Of a stretch of DNA of 64,000 nt, positions 21,367 through 33,694 are shown in pieces. The position numbers were made by a program, and so were the translations under genes. Each line of letters begins with the position of its first letter. The first letter of the stretch is position 1. The stretch is taken from positions 62,001 to 126,000 of the forward strand of contig JAUCBJ010004224.1 in NCBI GenBank assembly GCA_032718475.1, read 5' to 3'. This DNA is from Nemertoderma westbladi. Its lineage: Eukaryota > Xenacoelomorpha > Nemertodermatida > Nemertodermatidae. The notes beneath the pieces were generated by a model that made no database searches, had not been told where the DNA came from, and saw only the letters and a list, made by a program, of their open reading frames with translations.

Positions 21367-22992
21367 AACTGCTATATGAGTTTATCAATGTTATAATTAG
21401 TTATAATTAGGCTAGCGGGCGTCGCTGCCTACCCCTCATGGCCCCCGGACAGCGCAAGGTCCTCAGCGCCGATGTACCGTTGTCGCTGTGTTTTTCACCA
21501 ACGTAGTAGCTACACAACGACAACGATAACCAGCGCGAGTCACTCCACTGTCCGTCCCAAGGGCTTAGATTTACTACTTTCACAACTGCGACTAGCTACT
21601 GTAAACACACTTTAGTAGTATCATTCACCTATAAACGCACAAATTCCACACAACTGTCACAAATTGTATACATTCGGGCCATTTGTCCGTTAGTCAAGTG
21701 CCTTCCAGAAAGCCACGTTATTATTATGTATCCTTGGATACTAGCAGTGTGCTATGTATTCCTTATGCTATTCAATGGGGCAAGCTTTCTATTGTTCTTT
21801 TAACTCGCTTCTAATTCTAGAGTGGTTGTTGCTATGGTGACATTATGGAAAGCTAGCAGTAGAATTAGGTTAATTCTCATGCATACAGATCTGGGATGCT
21901 ATTTAATAGTAATTCTTTAATTGTCAATATCCCTCTTTATATATGATTTTACGAATTTTATCGGCTATTGACTATATATTGGAGATTCTCGCACACTAAT
22001 ACACTTAATAGGGTGAATCTCCGCTCCCATGATCTATTAATTAATGGAATTTTGGGAATGTTATAAATTGTATAAAATGACAATTTATCAAATTCATTAG
22101 AGGATATGAATTTAAATTATTCCCGTAAATTTTATTCTTTAATATTAAAATAGACATAATTTTTATTCCAGAACATGTCTGGGAACTAGGATCCTTAATT
22201 CTAGGAATTTTGTCCTTTTAAGAGTATCGGTAAGTACTACGATATCTTAATCGACTAGAATTTTAAAGGGTCTAAATTTTAACAGATTTTGATTTATAGA
22301 TTTGTATAAATATTAACTATGTAATATTTAAGATGGGCACCAATTTATTCCAGAACTTGTCTGGAGACGTTAACCACTGATTCTAAAATTTTGTCTTTCA
22401 AGTATATCGGTGGGTGCCACGATATCTTAATCGACTAGAATTACAGCTGGTCAAAGGGTTTAACAGATTTATTTTGCGTTTTTACTCTACTGTTAAAGGG
22501 ACATCACGCTACTATATGTATTATTTTAATATAAGGTATGAGAGCAATATCGCACGAAGCAATGTCAGTGAGAAGAGGCAAGTCGTTTCCAAGGTCTACC
22601 CAGAGCTTGGTTTAGCCGAGACGCGAGGATCTGAACTTTGCATTCCTAATACTCTACTTACCAATAATACTTGAATATAGTAGGAGCTTTATTGTACTTT
22701 AATAAGTACGGACATTTCATCTTACTGTAGTCACGCATTTATAATATGATACAGACAGTAAGGAAAGAGAAAAAGAATTGTTTCTCGCCGTCGCACTAAA
22801 TATATAATATAAGTGATTTAGTAATAAGACTAATATATATGGCACTAATCTACTGAATAATCGCTAAAATAACATTCTACTAGATAAAATTAAAGAAAAC
22901 GATTATAATAAAAGTACATAATAATACATACATAAATATAAAAATAATAAAATATATAAAATAATATAGTCACACACCCACTCCAGACGGCG
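21367..22992 (-). other. pol-to-accessory intergenic region, copy A, with RNA-fold modules
   Basis: A 1.6-kb non-coding region homologous to 54377-56084 (copy B) and 45229-46879 (copy C). It holds two structured modules (near 22160-22290 and 22330-22445), an AT-rich stretch next to pol, and a GC-rich patch (CATGGCCCCCGGACAGCG) close to the accessory ATG. Open frames here are short and not conserved. Confidence 0.7.
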
Positions 22993-23700
22993 TTACGTTG
23001 GGGAGTCCCTAGATGTTTGTTGGATTAGGGAGGTGGTCGTGGGAAGAGTATCTTGCCTTCCATAGTTTCCGGAGAGTTCTCTGTCTCTCTCCCGTAAATT
23101 TAAACGACCAACTGGGCGATTGAGTTGCTGTGTTTCGAACACAATTCCAGGTTTCTTAAAGTTACGTCGCATGATGACGAGTTCTACCGATCGCACTAAA
23201 CCATCACCTGAGATATGAGTCTCGATGATACGACCTGTCTGCCACCGCTCACGTGGAAGATCTGATTCCACAATAAGGACCATGTCTCCAGCGCTGATGT
23301 TTTCTTGCTGCGCAAACCACTTAGTTCGAAGTTGTAGCGTAGGCAGATAATATTTTTCGAAATGGTCAGCGAAACGACGGGATAACAACTGCATAAGTTG
23401 CCAAGTTTGCCGGCAGTATTCGTCTCCGTCCGTGATTTCCGATCGTGGGAGCATGGCTACAGGTTTCTTCAGTAGGAAGTGCGCGGGTGTTAGCGCTTCC
23501 AGGGAATCGGGACTCGATGAGACTGGCATAAGCGGTCTCTCGTTGAGATAGGCGGCGATTTCTTCCATTAATGTCCGCAAAAGTTCGTCGGTGAGATACG
23601 CGCGGCACAGCACTATAAAGTGAAATGCGGTCTTCACGCTCCTGATTAATCTCTCCCAACTTCCTCCCCACCAAGGGGTGTCGGCGGGGTTGAAGGTCCA
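22993..23700 (-). pseudogene. Copy A integrase C-terminus (DUF5641-like)
   Basis: After a 1-nt insertion near 23703 the integrase continues in another frame: WWGGSWERLIRSVKTAFHF, the SSPDSLEALTPAHFLLKK segment, and the Pao-type C-terminal domain (RRFADHFEKYYLPTLQLRTK ... AGDMVLIVESDLPRERW). It ends at 22993. The C-terminal domain is expected to bind DNA ends. Confidence 0.85.
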
Positions 23701-23701
23701 G

Positions 23702-26700
23702 CTAGACGCCTGTTACCCTTAGCTGATCGTCCACCTGTCTTTGGTTCCAATCTTTAACGTAAGCCTTGATTTCATTGTTGGCACCAATGAAGTTCGTTCC
23801 CTTATCAGATCTCATCGTGTTACTAGTTCCAAAGCGAGCGATTTGTCGATGTAAGCTCAGTATGAAGCTGTTGGTAGATAGATCATTCACCATATCGAGA
23901 TGGATAGCTCTACAAGTCATACAGACAAAGATGACACACCATCTCTTGACTATAGTCCTAGCACTATATACTTCAATAGGGCCAAATAAATCCACGCCGG
24001 TATTTGTAAAGGGTGGTTCATAGAAGCTTACTCGTTCCCTAGGTAATTCTGCCTCTCGCTGTGTTAAAGGCCTACTGAATGCTTTCCTACAAGGTATGCA
24101 GTTCCTAAGAACTTGGTTCAGAGCTCTACGGGGTTTATGAAAATAATAGCGAGTTCGAATTTCGCTAAGAACTCGTTCTCTACCATCATGGTAAAGCTTA
24201 CTGTGAACATCTACAATCATCTTGATTTGTATTTCAAGATTTCTAATGAGTATGGGAAACTTAGTGTCAAAGGATAATGGAGCATTAGTTAGTCTTCCTC
24301 CAACGCGTATTAACCCATCTATCATTGTGCTAGAGAAACGATCCCTTAAGCACATCTGTGGATTTCTCAACAACAGGAAATACTTATCAGAATCCTCATA
24401 GCATTGCAGGAGCCTCAGTATCTGTTTACTGGTTTCTTCATGCTCCTGGTAACTGATCTTCTCCTTCAGAAATCTGTCTGATATCTGGTATTTGGGAAGA
24501 TCTTTAACAACATGGACCTGCGCAGATGTCAGTGGAGCGGTATCACTAGCGATATTCTTTCTGCAATAGTGATAATGAAAACATCGCTTCAAATATGCAA
24601 CGGCCTTACAGAGCCGATTCCAGGAGCTATAGTGATGTATCGCTCTCTGCAGGAGGGGTGAGAGTCCCTGCGAGACGTCTGGTGTTCCAGATTTCCAATC
24701 TCTCTCTCTGATTTCCACAACAGACATATTTGTGGCGGGGGACTTTGGATCCAAAGCGTCGTCTCTGGAAATGTGTAGTACAGACAGATCTATCACGGGT
24801 TTAAATAACTTTGATTTACTCGCCCGGGTTTTAGGTTTAACTTTCTCCGCTCCCTTGGCTTGTCTTATCTCAGCCGTGGTAGGATGAGGAGGCCATTCAT
24901 TCTCTTCTTTACTTAGGAAGTCGGGTCCACCTAACCAGTCTGGAGTGTCTACCAGTTCTTGAGGAGTTGCTCCTCTGGAGGCGATGTCAGCTGGATTAAT
25001 CGTCCCAGGGCAATGTCTCCATTGATCTATCTTCGTGCGACTAAGTATAATGGCTACTCTGTTGGTAACAAAGACGCTGAACTGACAGACTTCATTGGTT
25101 ATATACTCCAACACGAGTAAAGCATCGGTCCAATAGACAGTTTTCTCCAGTGGATAGTCGATCTGTTCTGTTACATTCCGGCCGATGGCTGTAGCGTATA
25201 GAGCCGCTTTTAACTCCGCTCGAGGAACTTTCAGCTTGTTGTTTATCAAGGCCTTAGAAGTAACCAAGGCGACCTTAATTCCCTCTTGAGTTTCAACCCT
25301 CAAGTAGGCTACTATACCTATTCCCATGTCACTGGCGTCTCCAAACACATGGAGTTGATAGGAATATGTGGGGAGAACGTGACCAAAATATGAACGGGAA
25401 ATAATAAAGTTCTCGATGGAAGGTAGAGAATCTTCCCATTTCATCCACTTCTTTAGCAGTTCTCCCTTAAGTGGATCGTCCAATGAGTGGTTTTCAAGCC
25501 ACATTTGTTGTACTAAACTCCGAGCAACCAATATAACGGGGCTAATAAATCCCAATGGATCGAAATAAGTGCTCAGGATACTTAGACAAATCCGTTTGGT
25601 GCGAACTGGATTATCTCTCTGTTTTAGTTGGAAAAACAGGAAATCTCTCTCCGTGTCCCATTTCAAACCAAGCGTCTTAGTTTCTGGAAGATCGTCCTTG
25701 ATAAGGTCTAGATCTTTAGCTCCTCGGTCTTCTACCGGGATCGATTCCAGAAATTCCCGGGAGTTACTTGTGAATTTAGTTAATCTAAATCCACCTCTTT
25801 TCAAGCACTCTACCGTTCCCTTGGCGACATCAATGGCTTCTTCCACTGATGGGAGGGACTTTAAATTGTCGTCCATGTATATTTCCCTTTTGATGTTGTC
25901 AATAACCGCTTTAGAGAAGGCGTCCCGATTGTCTTCAGCAGTGGTACGCACTACTGAGCAGGCGTTTGAGGGGCTCGAGGTGATCCCAAAAGCCTGTATG
26001 GTCATCCAGTACTCCACTGGTTTCTGGTCGAGGTCTCCTTCAGGCCACCACAGAAATCGTAGGCTGTCGCGATCCCTATCCAGCGCCTTAACTTGTAAGA
26101 ACATGCCTTCTATATCCGAAGCAAAAGCGATCGAATATTGTCGTAATCTTAAGAGTATTCCCAACAAGGATTGGAGTAAGTTGGGTCCCGGCAACAACTC
26201 GGAGTTAAGGGATTGGCCCATGTAGAGGGCGGAGCCGTCAAATACTACCCGGACTTCGTTGGGTTTACCAGGTTTGGGAACGTAATGGTGTGTTAAATAG
26301 TACGTTCTCTCGGTTATGGGTGTTTCTTCTGGTACTCGCTCCGCATATCCCTTGTCAATGAATTTCTTCAGCTGGGTCCTGTACATCTCCTTAGCTGAAG
26401 CATTTGCCGTAAGGCGTCGATGTAGTTGCGCGATTCTCTTCTCCGCCAAAGGTCGGTTATTTATAAAATTGGGTTCTCTCCGTCGGAAAGGCAGACCAAT
26501 CTCATACCTACCTTGATCTTTAAGAAAACGTGTAGTCGTTTCCTGTATCTGCTTGGCTCTTTCCTCTTCTACCGATAGGGCCTTATCGTAGGAATTGGGC
26601 TCTACAGCCTCTTGAGTAAAGAATCGTACGGCGTGTTCATCGCGAGTCTTCGCGTTGGTACGATCTATCACTTCATTCAATTCGTCGTTGTAATCGACTT

Positions 26701-29083
26701 GTCCCGCTGGATGGATGAGGTGACACAGGTTCACTTGGTTTTGCCAAGTTTCATTTTCCGTAAGGAGGTCGATGGTATTCTCCTCGTCAAATAGTTGATG
26801 AATATCGTCATTATCTGAGGAGTATGGCGTTCCCTCAGGTGTGTCGTCTCCCTTACTGATTTCCTCTTCCCATTCACTCACCTGGTGGACTTGATCTTTA
26901 GGTAGCCTTTCCATGAGTGTCCTACGGGAAGGACCAGTAAAGTACCAACCTACTCTAGTTCTTCCCGCATAAGTTTGCAGTGGTTGCGGTTGAGTAGGCC
27001 GTTTCTCTAATGTCTCAAGCGCCTCATGCGCATTTTGGCCGATGAGTATTTGTACCCCTGGGTAGTCGGTGTTGAATCTAGGTATCTCATGCTGCTGGGT
27101 GAAATTGTCTTCATCCCAGTTATAAGGTTCCACTTGGCTGGTAGCGAAGTTCTTTATCGCTACCATTTTCACTGACCTTATACTGTGTTCTCCTAGTTTA
27201 TCCTGGGGGGTGGACAACGCGCCTACATAGTAGTCTGTAGCTACTGTAGATTTCCAAACCTGCATAATTCCTGAAAGGTTCAACTTAGTTCGGACCTTAG
27301 GTTGTCCAGCAAAGATGTCTTCGGCTAGTTTTTTGTCGATGAATGTTCCTGTGCTGCCGGAGTCAAGGAGGGCGTTCACTATATAGCTCCTTTTTAACCC
27401 GTGGACTCTCAACTGTACTACGGGAAATTCTCGGATTCCTACGTTGGAAGTTGGCGCTTTCCAAGATGGTTGTCGGTCAGGAATAGTTAAGGGGAGCTCA
27501 CTATCAGTTTCAGTCTCATACGTAAGTGCTCGATACACTGCGGTGTTTATTAGATAACAGGATTCGTTTTCGTCGGAGAATTCATTTGTGTAGAATCCTT
27601 CCATCTCCGAACTGTGATCAGTGTCGTTCACATCACTGAATTGGGCATGTAGTTCGGACTCACTTACCTGACTCGGGTTGTTTCTTTCGAATTCGGTGTG
27701 CAACAAGATATTATGTTTCGCGCCGCACTTCGCACACCTTGCGTCGGAGTAACAGGTTCGCCGTTGGTATCCTTGTCTGAGACAATTATAACACAATCGC
27801 TTATCCCACATGACTTCTCGTCTATCTTTTAGGGATTTCTTTAAGAATTCATCACACACACTTAAACGGTGGGGCCCGTCGCACAACGCGCATTTTGGTT
27901 TGATGTTACTTACTTTACCTTGGGTAGTGTTGTGCACACTTGTTCTCTCCTCGGGCTTTCTTCCCTGAATTCTCTTAGGAGACGTGGGAGGAGTTTTTGT
28001 TGTCTGTTCTCTCCTGTCACTGGTTCGAGACTTAAATTTGCTTACATCCTTTGGTGTTTTGTTGACATAATAAGATCTTTCGGTGTCTTTTCCGTTGCTC
28101 TCCTCTTGAGAGGTTTGGCTTTCGCCGTCGTCTGTATAACACACTGGTGTTACCTTTCTCCTAGAAACGGGTTTTTCACTTACCTTATTTTCCGGTGTCT
28201 TCTCTCGGGACTGCTTTAGGAGCTGTAATCTTACCTCTCCATTTAAGAATGACATGAGATCAGCCATGGTAGGGTCTCTTTGTTGCTGGTCCATCATATA
28301 GAGCACTTTCTTGTCCCAGCGATTACCTACTCCACCCTTTGGCAAAGTAGATGCTACGGCTCCAATAACCATGGAACTCTGATATTCATGAGACTTACCT
28401 AACCAATCTAATTGTCTACAGATCTCCTGAATCTCATCGGAAAACTCTATAATCCCGCTGCTAAGGAACTTTTGGGGCGCTACCAATTTTGCATACAAAT
28501 ACCTAGCTATGTTTGTCCTATTACCATACCTGATGTTTAGTGTATCCCAAACTTGTCTTAATCCATCTGGATGTCCAATAAACTTTAACGCCATTAACTT
28601 GGGAGGTCCTTCCAAACACTCGATGAGGAATCTAAGTTTCTCTCCGTTAGATAGTACAGAGTTCTGTATGTTATCTTTGTAATATTCATTAAAAGGTAAC
28701 CATTTCATCTCCTCTCCATTGAACTTGACAATCTCTCCCACTTTTACCGCTTGACGGGCTTCGGTTCTAGCCATTTGACGCGTAAAACTTTCTTGGGCCA
28801 TTGTGTTATTTAATATCGAGTTATCGGTATATAAATTTCTCGGATTATGATCAGGTCTATATGGAATATCATTGTCAACAGGTTTATAATTACCCTTAAT
28901 AGGGTTTACTATAGGAGTTTCTACTTCACTAGCAGTATAGATGCGTGTAGGCTCCACACCTTGCGCATGAAATACTTCAGACCTAACGGGTTGACACATT
29001 GTTACAGGGGGTGGTGGTATACCCCTTTGTGTATTTACTAATTTATCGCGTTCTAACGCGATACTCTGCTGCACTTCTTGCAA
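23702..29083 (-). pseudogene. Copy A gag-pol: gag C-half, protease, RT, RNase H, integrase
   Basis: A 1,793-codon open frame. In order: DUF1759-type gag core (about 104-280, starting at MARTEARQ), gag zinc-knuckle cluster (about 398-460, CALCDGPHRLSVC, CYNCLRQGYQRRTC, CAKCGAKHNILLH), aspartic protease (DSGSTGTF, about 572), RT (VVFDGSAL, SDIEGMFLQV, YMDD at about 1066), RNase H (FGDASDMGIG, about 1244; YWTDALLVLEY), integrase with an H2C2 finger (about 1620-1665, NCIPCRK) and DDE residues (VDLFGPIEV, about 1697; RSDKGTNFIG, about 1759). The frame ends early through a 1-nt insertion; the rest of integrase follows at 23700. All domains and their order are BEL/Pao. Confidence 0.95.
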
Positions 29084-29100
29084 CTCTAACCTACTTTCCC

Positions 29101-31029
29101 TTACTGTTCCCTTGAACTGTTAAACAGTCTCCTGCATCTGCCCGAGCAGGTGATCCATCCCCCGCCGTCTCTCATCCACCCACTCGACCGCCAAAGCAAG
29201 AGCCGCCAACATAGTAGCGGGTAGACGAGGGACGACCGGCGATAAATCTTTAATGTCTCGCTCGGCGTCCAGGACATGAATTGTCTCAGGGACTGTTCTA
29301 CTGGGCACAGGTAGTTTAGTACTATGCAAAGGGAATTTAGAGGTAGGTTCTGGGAGTACGGTGTCTCTATCACCGAAGGGGTGGCTTCGAGAACAGGCCT
29401 AATTATTTCAGGCTCATCTACTATAGTAGGGAGTCTTTCTACTCTAATAATTTGGTCTGTGGGTTCTGTACTACCTAAGTCTGTGCTAGCTAGTTGCCTT
29501 CTAACAGCTGGGGGCAAATTAGGCAATTTCTGACAGTGGGGCATTCTTCTATGCCTGCTTGAACGAGATCTATTTCCTCCGCCTTCGGGATCTATTGTAT
29601 CGCCTTCATCAGATGATGTAAACCCTTGTCTCTTGGGAGTAGATCGACTTTCCATCTGCCAATGACTACCTGTTCTCTGTTTATCTATGTAGTCTTGCTT
29701 CTCTTGAAGATTTTCCAACTCTAGTTGGGTGGTCTCTTCTGACGCCCTCCGTTCTGCTTCTGCCACTGCTAGCTTTCCTTCTGCTTCTGCAGCTGCCACT
29801 GCCGCTTTTCTTTCCACTTTGGCCGCTTTTCTTTCCGCTTCTGCCGCTGCCAATGCCACTTTTCTTTCCACTTCTGCCTCTGCCGCTGCCGCTGCTGCTG
29901 TCTTTCTGTCTTCTATACGTTTTTTCTTCACTTGTTCTTCTTGAATTCTAGCGATGCGGCTGCTTTCATCAAATTTAGCTTGGTTCTCAGCTAACATTTC
30001 CGCATCTAATGCGTCCAACACAAACTTGGCTCCTTCACTATTAGGGCGAAGTCCAGCTAGCTGTCTCCTCAACTCTTGGTCACCTATAAATCGTTGATAG
30101 TCTGACAGATAGATGTCAATAGCGTCCTTCTTCTGAGGTTTCTCCAATGTCGCTTCACTTTCCACTTGAGAAAAAGTAGCGTCTGTTGATTCTCTGTGGG
30201 TTGAGCGCTCAGCCAGCTGAATTTTCCACTGGGCTGTTCCTTGAACTTTGAGACCCACCCGCTGGAACCAAGTCTTTACGGCAACTTGCAACGACGTGTC
30301 TTGGCTTCTTTTCGAAGCTTCCTCAAAGGCCGATAGGATTAGTCTGATTCGTAGAATTCGTTCTCGAACTTGATAAAGCAGCTCTCCCTGCTCTTGAGGT
30401 CCGTGAGGTTGTTGAAACAGTTGTTCCTCTAATCGCTCCAAAGAGCTGAAGAATCCCTGTACATATCCTGCTGCCGACCTCTTCCACACAGCTGGATCTC
30501 TAGTGTCCTTGACCACTCCCATCCTGTACAAGTCCTCCCTGGCAGCTTCCGATAAGTTAAACGGGAGTCCGGGTCCGGGGAAGTTTCATTGCATCTCGAC
30601 AATAGACTTCAGTTCCTCCAATGTGTATCCCGCATAACTGTCCTTGGTCGATCGCTTGCTTCTCGCCCAATCGATTTGATGTTCTTCCACCGCAATCAAT
30701 ACCCTAGTGAGTACGGCTTTGGGAAGAATGAGAAGTGGATCCAAATAAACCGCCTCTGCCATCTCTATTCCGATCTCGGGTGTCAACTCCACAGTATCTG
30801 AACTACTGGAGCTATCGGTCCGCTGAGAAATAAGTTCTCGGTTCGGATGTTGCTGCTGTTTAACAGCTGCCTCTTGATCCCGCTTGACTTGAGCCCGCAT
30901 GCCTATAATAGACCTACGGTGCTTGACTAGCCTAGGGTCTGATACTACTACTGGGGGGATGACCTTTCTTACAGTAGGAGGGGATTTGAACTTTGGTCTC
31001 AAACGTTCCGCACTACTATCTAAATCACA
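29101..31029 (-). pseudogene. Copy A gag N-terminal region, with stops and a frameshift
   Basis: The gag reading starts beyond the junction at 31029 (no start seen) and shows a Ser-rich segment, then a TGA at 30588-30586 in an otherwise continuous frame, then 30531-29330 with helical repeats rich in Ala, Glu and Lys (VERKAALAAAEAERKAA-like) and the DAIDIYLSDYQRFIGD block shared with copy C. Near 29330 the frame slips, and a TAA near 29117 stops it just before the main gag-pol ORF. The N-terminal 280 residues or so have no counterpart in copy C. Confidence 0.8.
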
Positions 31030-31032
31030 GCA

Positions 31033-33231
31033 AATGGCTAGAACCGAAGCCCGTCAAGCGGTAAAGGTGGGAGAGATTGTCAAGTTCAATGGAGATGAGA
31101 TGAAATGGTTACCTTTTAATGAATATTATAAAGATAACATACAGAACTCTGTGCTATTTAATGGAGAGAAACTTAGATTCCTCATCGAGTGCTTGGAAGG
31201 ATCTCCCAAGTTAATGGCGTTAAAGTTTATTGGACATCCAGATGGATTAAGACAAGTTTGGAATACATTAAATATCAGGTATGGTAATAGGAATAACATA
31301 GCGCATAACATAGCAAAATTGGTAGTGCCCCGAAAGCTCATTAGCAGCGGGATTATAGAGTTTTCCGATGAGATTCAGGAGATCTGTAGACAATTAGATT
31401 GGCTAGGTAAGTCTCATGAATATCAGAGTTCTATGGTTATTGGAGCCGTAGCATCTACTTTACCAAAGGGTGGAGTAGGTACACGCTGGGACAAGAAAGT
31501 GTTATATATGATGGAACAACAACGAAGAGACCCTACCATGGCTGATCTCATGTCATTCTTAGATGGAGAGGTAAAATTACAGCTCCTAAAGCAGTCCAGA
31601 GAGAAGACACCGGAAAATAAGGTAAGTGAGAAACCCGTTTCTAGGAGAAAGGTAACACCAGTGTGTTATACAGACGACGGCAAAAGCCAGGCCTCTCAAG
31701 AGGAGGACAGCGGGAAAGACACTGAAAGATCTTACTATGTCAACAAAGCGCCTAAAGACGTAAGTAAATTCAAGTCTCGAACCAGTGCCGGCTGAGAACA
31801 GGTAAGAAAAACTCCTCCTACGTCTCCTAAGAGAATTCATGGAAGAAAGCCCGATGAAAGAACGAGTGTGCACAACGTTACCCAAGGTAAGGTAAGTAAC
31901 ATCAAACCAAAATGTGTGCTGTGCGACGGGCCCCACCGTTTAAGTGTGTGTGATGAATTCCTAAAGAAATCCCTAATAGATAGACGTGAAGTCATGTGGA
32001 ATAAGCGGTTGTGTTATAATTGCCTCAGACAAGGACACCAACGGCGAACCTGTTACTCCGATGCGAGGTGTGCTAAGTGCGGCGCGAAACATCATATCTT
32101 GTTGCACACTGAATTCGAAAGAAACTGCCCGAGTCAGGTAAGTGAGTCCGAACTACATGTCCAATTCAGTGATGTGAACGACACTGACCAAAGTTCTGAG
32201 ATGGAAGGATTCTATACGGATGAATTCTCCGACGAAAACGAATCCTGTTACCTAATAAATACCGCAGTGTATCGAGCACTTACGTATGAGAAAGAAACCG
32301 ATAGTGAGCTCCCCCCAACTACTCCTGACCGACAACCATCTTGGAAAGCACCAACTTCCAACATAGGAATCCGAGAATTTCCCGTAGTGCAGTTGAGAGT
32401 CCATGGGTCAGAAAAGAGCTATATAGTGAACGCCCTCCTTGACTCCGGCAGCACAGGAACATTCATCGACAAAGAACTAGCCGAAGACATCTTTGCTGGA
32501 CAACCCAAGTTCCGAACTAAGTTGAACATTTCAGGAATTATGCAGGTTTGGAAATCTACAGTAACTACAGATTACTATGTAGGCGCGTTGTCCACCCCCC
32601 AGGATGAACTAGGAGAACACAGTATAAGGTCAGTAAAAATGGTGGCGATAAAGAACTTCGCTACCAGCCAAGTGGAACCTTATAACTGGGATGAGGACGA
32701 TTTCACCCAGCAGTATAAGATACCTAGATTCAACACATACTATCCTGGAGTGCAAATACTCATCGGCCAAAATGCGCATGAGGCGCTTGAGACATTGGAG
32801 AAACGGCCTGCTCAACCGCAACCACTACAAACCTATGCGGGAAGAACTAGAGTAGGTTGGTACTTTACTGGCCCTTCCTGTAGAATTCTCATGGAAAGGC
32901 TACCCAAAGAACGAGTCTACCAGGTGAGTGAATGGGAAGAGGAGATCAGTGAGGGAGACGACCCACCTGAGGGAACACCATACTCCTCAGATTATGACGA
33001 TATCCACCAACTATTCGACGAGGAGAATACCATCGACCTCCTTACGGAAAATGAAACTTAGCAAAACCAAGTGAACCTATGTCACCTCATTCATGCAGCG
33101 GGACAAGTTGATTACAACGACGAACTGAATGAAGTAATAGATCGCTACAACGCGAAGACTCGCAATGAACACGCCGTACGATTCTTTACTCAAGAGGCTG
33201 TAGAGCCCAATTCCTACGATAAGGCCCTATC
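31033..33231 (+). pseudogene. Copy B gag core and protease
   Basis: The DUF1759-type core starts MARTEARQ. The zinc cluster (CVLCDGPHRLSVC ... CAKCGAKHHILLH) and the protease (LLDSGSTGTFIDKELAED) follow. Two in-frame stops interrupt it: a TGA at about 31793 and a TAG near 33059 (a Trp codon in copies A and C). The frame is otherwise continuous to the LINE-4 insertion. Confidence 0.9.
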
Positions 33232-33694
33232 AATCAATCAATCAAAGGAACCCTTGAGGGTTCATTTATTTGTTTCGTTATCATAATACACGCTCTCAGT
33301 ATTATAAACCCATCACCAGTTTAGGTACAGTGCGTAATTGGGGTTTTATTGTTATTTAGATTATTTGGATCGGTGCTAGGTTTGGAGTTCCAATATTTGT
33401 TTACAGTATTGTAGTATTTATGAGAAACAGGAAACAGTAGCAATGCTAGTATAGTTCCCTGTTGCCGTGGCGAGCGTTTTGTTGTAAATATTACATATCA
33501 ATCAATTTAATTCGTACAATCTGCTGATTTTAATATATTTAAATTACATTTTGAGATTTTAAAAAAATTTGAAATATCCAGTTAATGCGATGTGATATAC
33601 GATTATTAATAGATACAAATTTATTTAATGAGTTTAATAGATGATCGGGCCTAATACTATTCTAGGACTTATTTATTTTAAGTTTTATTCTATT

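Larger units (their letters stand above)
12588..31029 (-). mobile_element. BEL/Pao element copy A with long accessory region
   Basis: Read on the minus strand: gag (31029-29101), gag-pol (29083-22993), a non-coding region with conserved RNA folds (22992-21367), an accessory reading frame (21366-13806, split by LINE-5), a short spacer with purine-rich GGGAGCGG, and a 3' LTR (13727-12588). The 5' LTR and leader are missing, because the element ends abruptly at about 31029 against copy B. Coding parts carry scattered stops and frameshifts, so the copy is inactive, yet most domains remain readable. Confidence 0.88.

Noticed and set aside
22414-22674. 86-residue plus-strand frame in the intergenic region of copy A
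   Set aside because: Not conserved in the matching regions of copies B and C, and it lies over the RNA-fold modules on the opposite strand.
25569-26225. 218-residue plus-strand frame
   Set aside because: Opposite-strand shadow of the RT of copy A; the same shadow appears in copy B (51833-51126).
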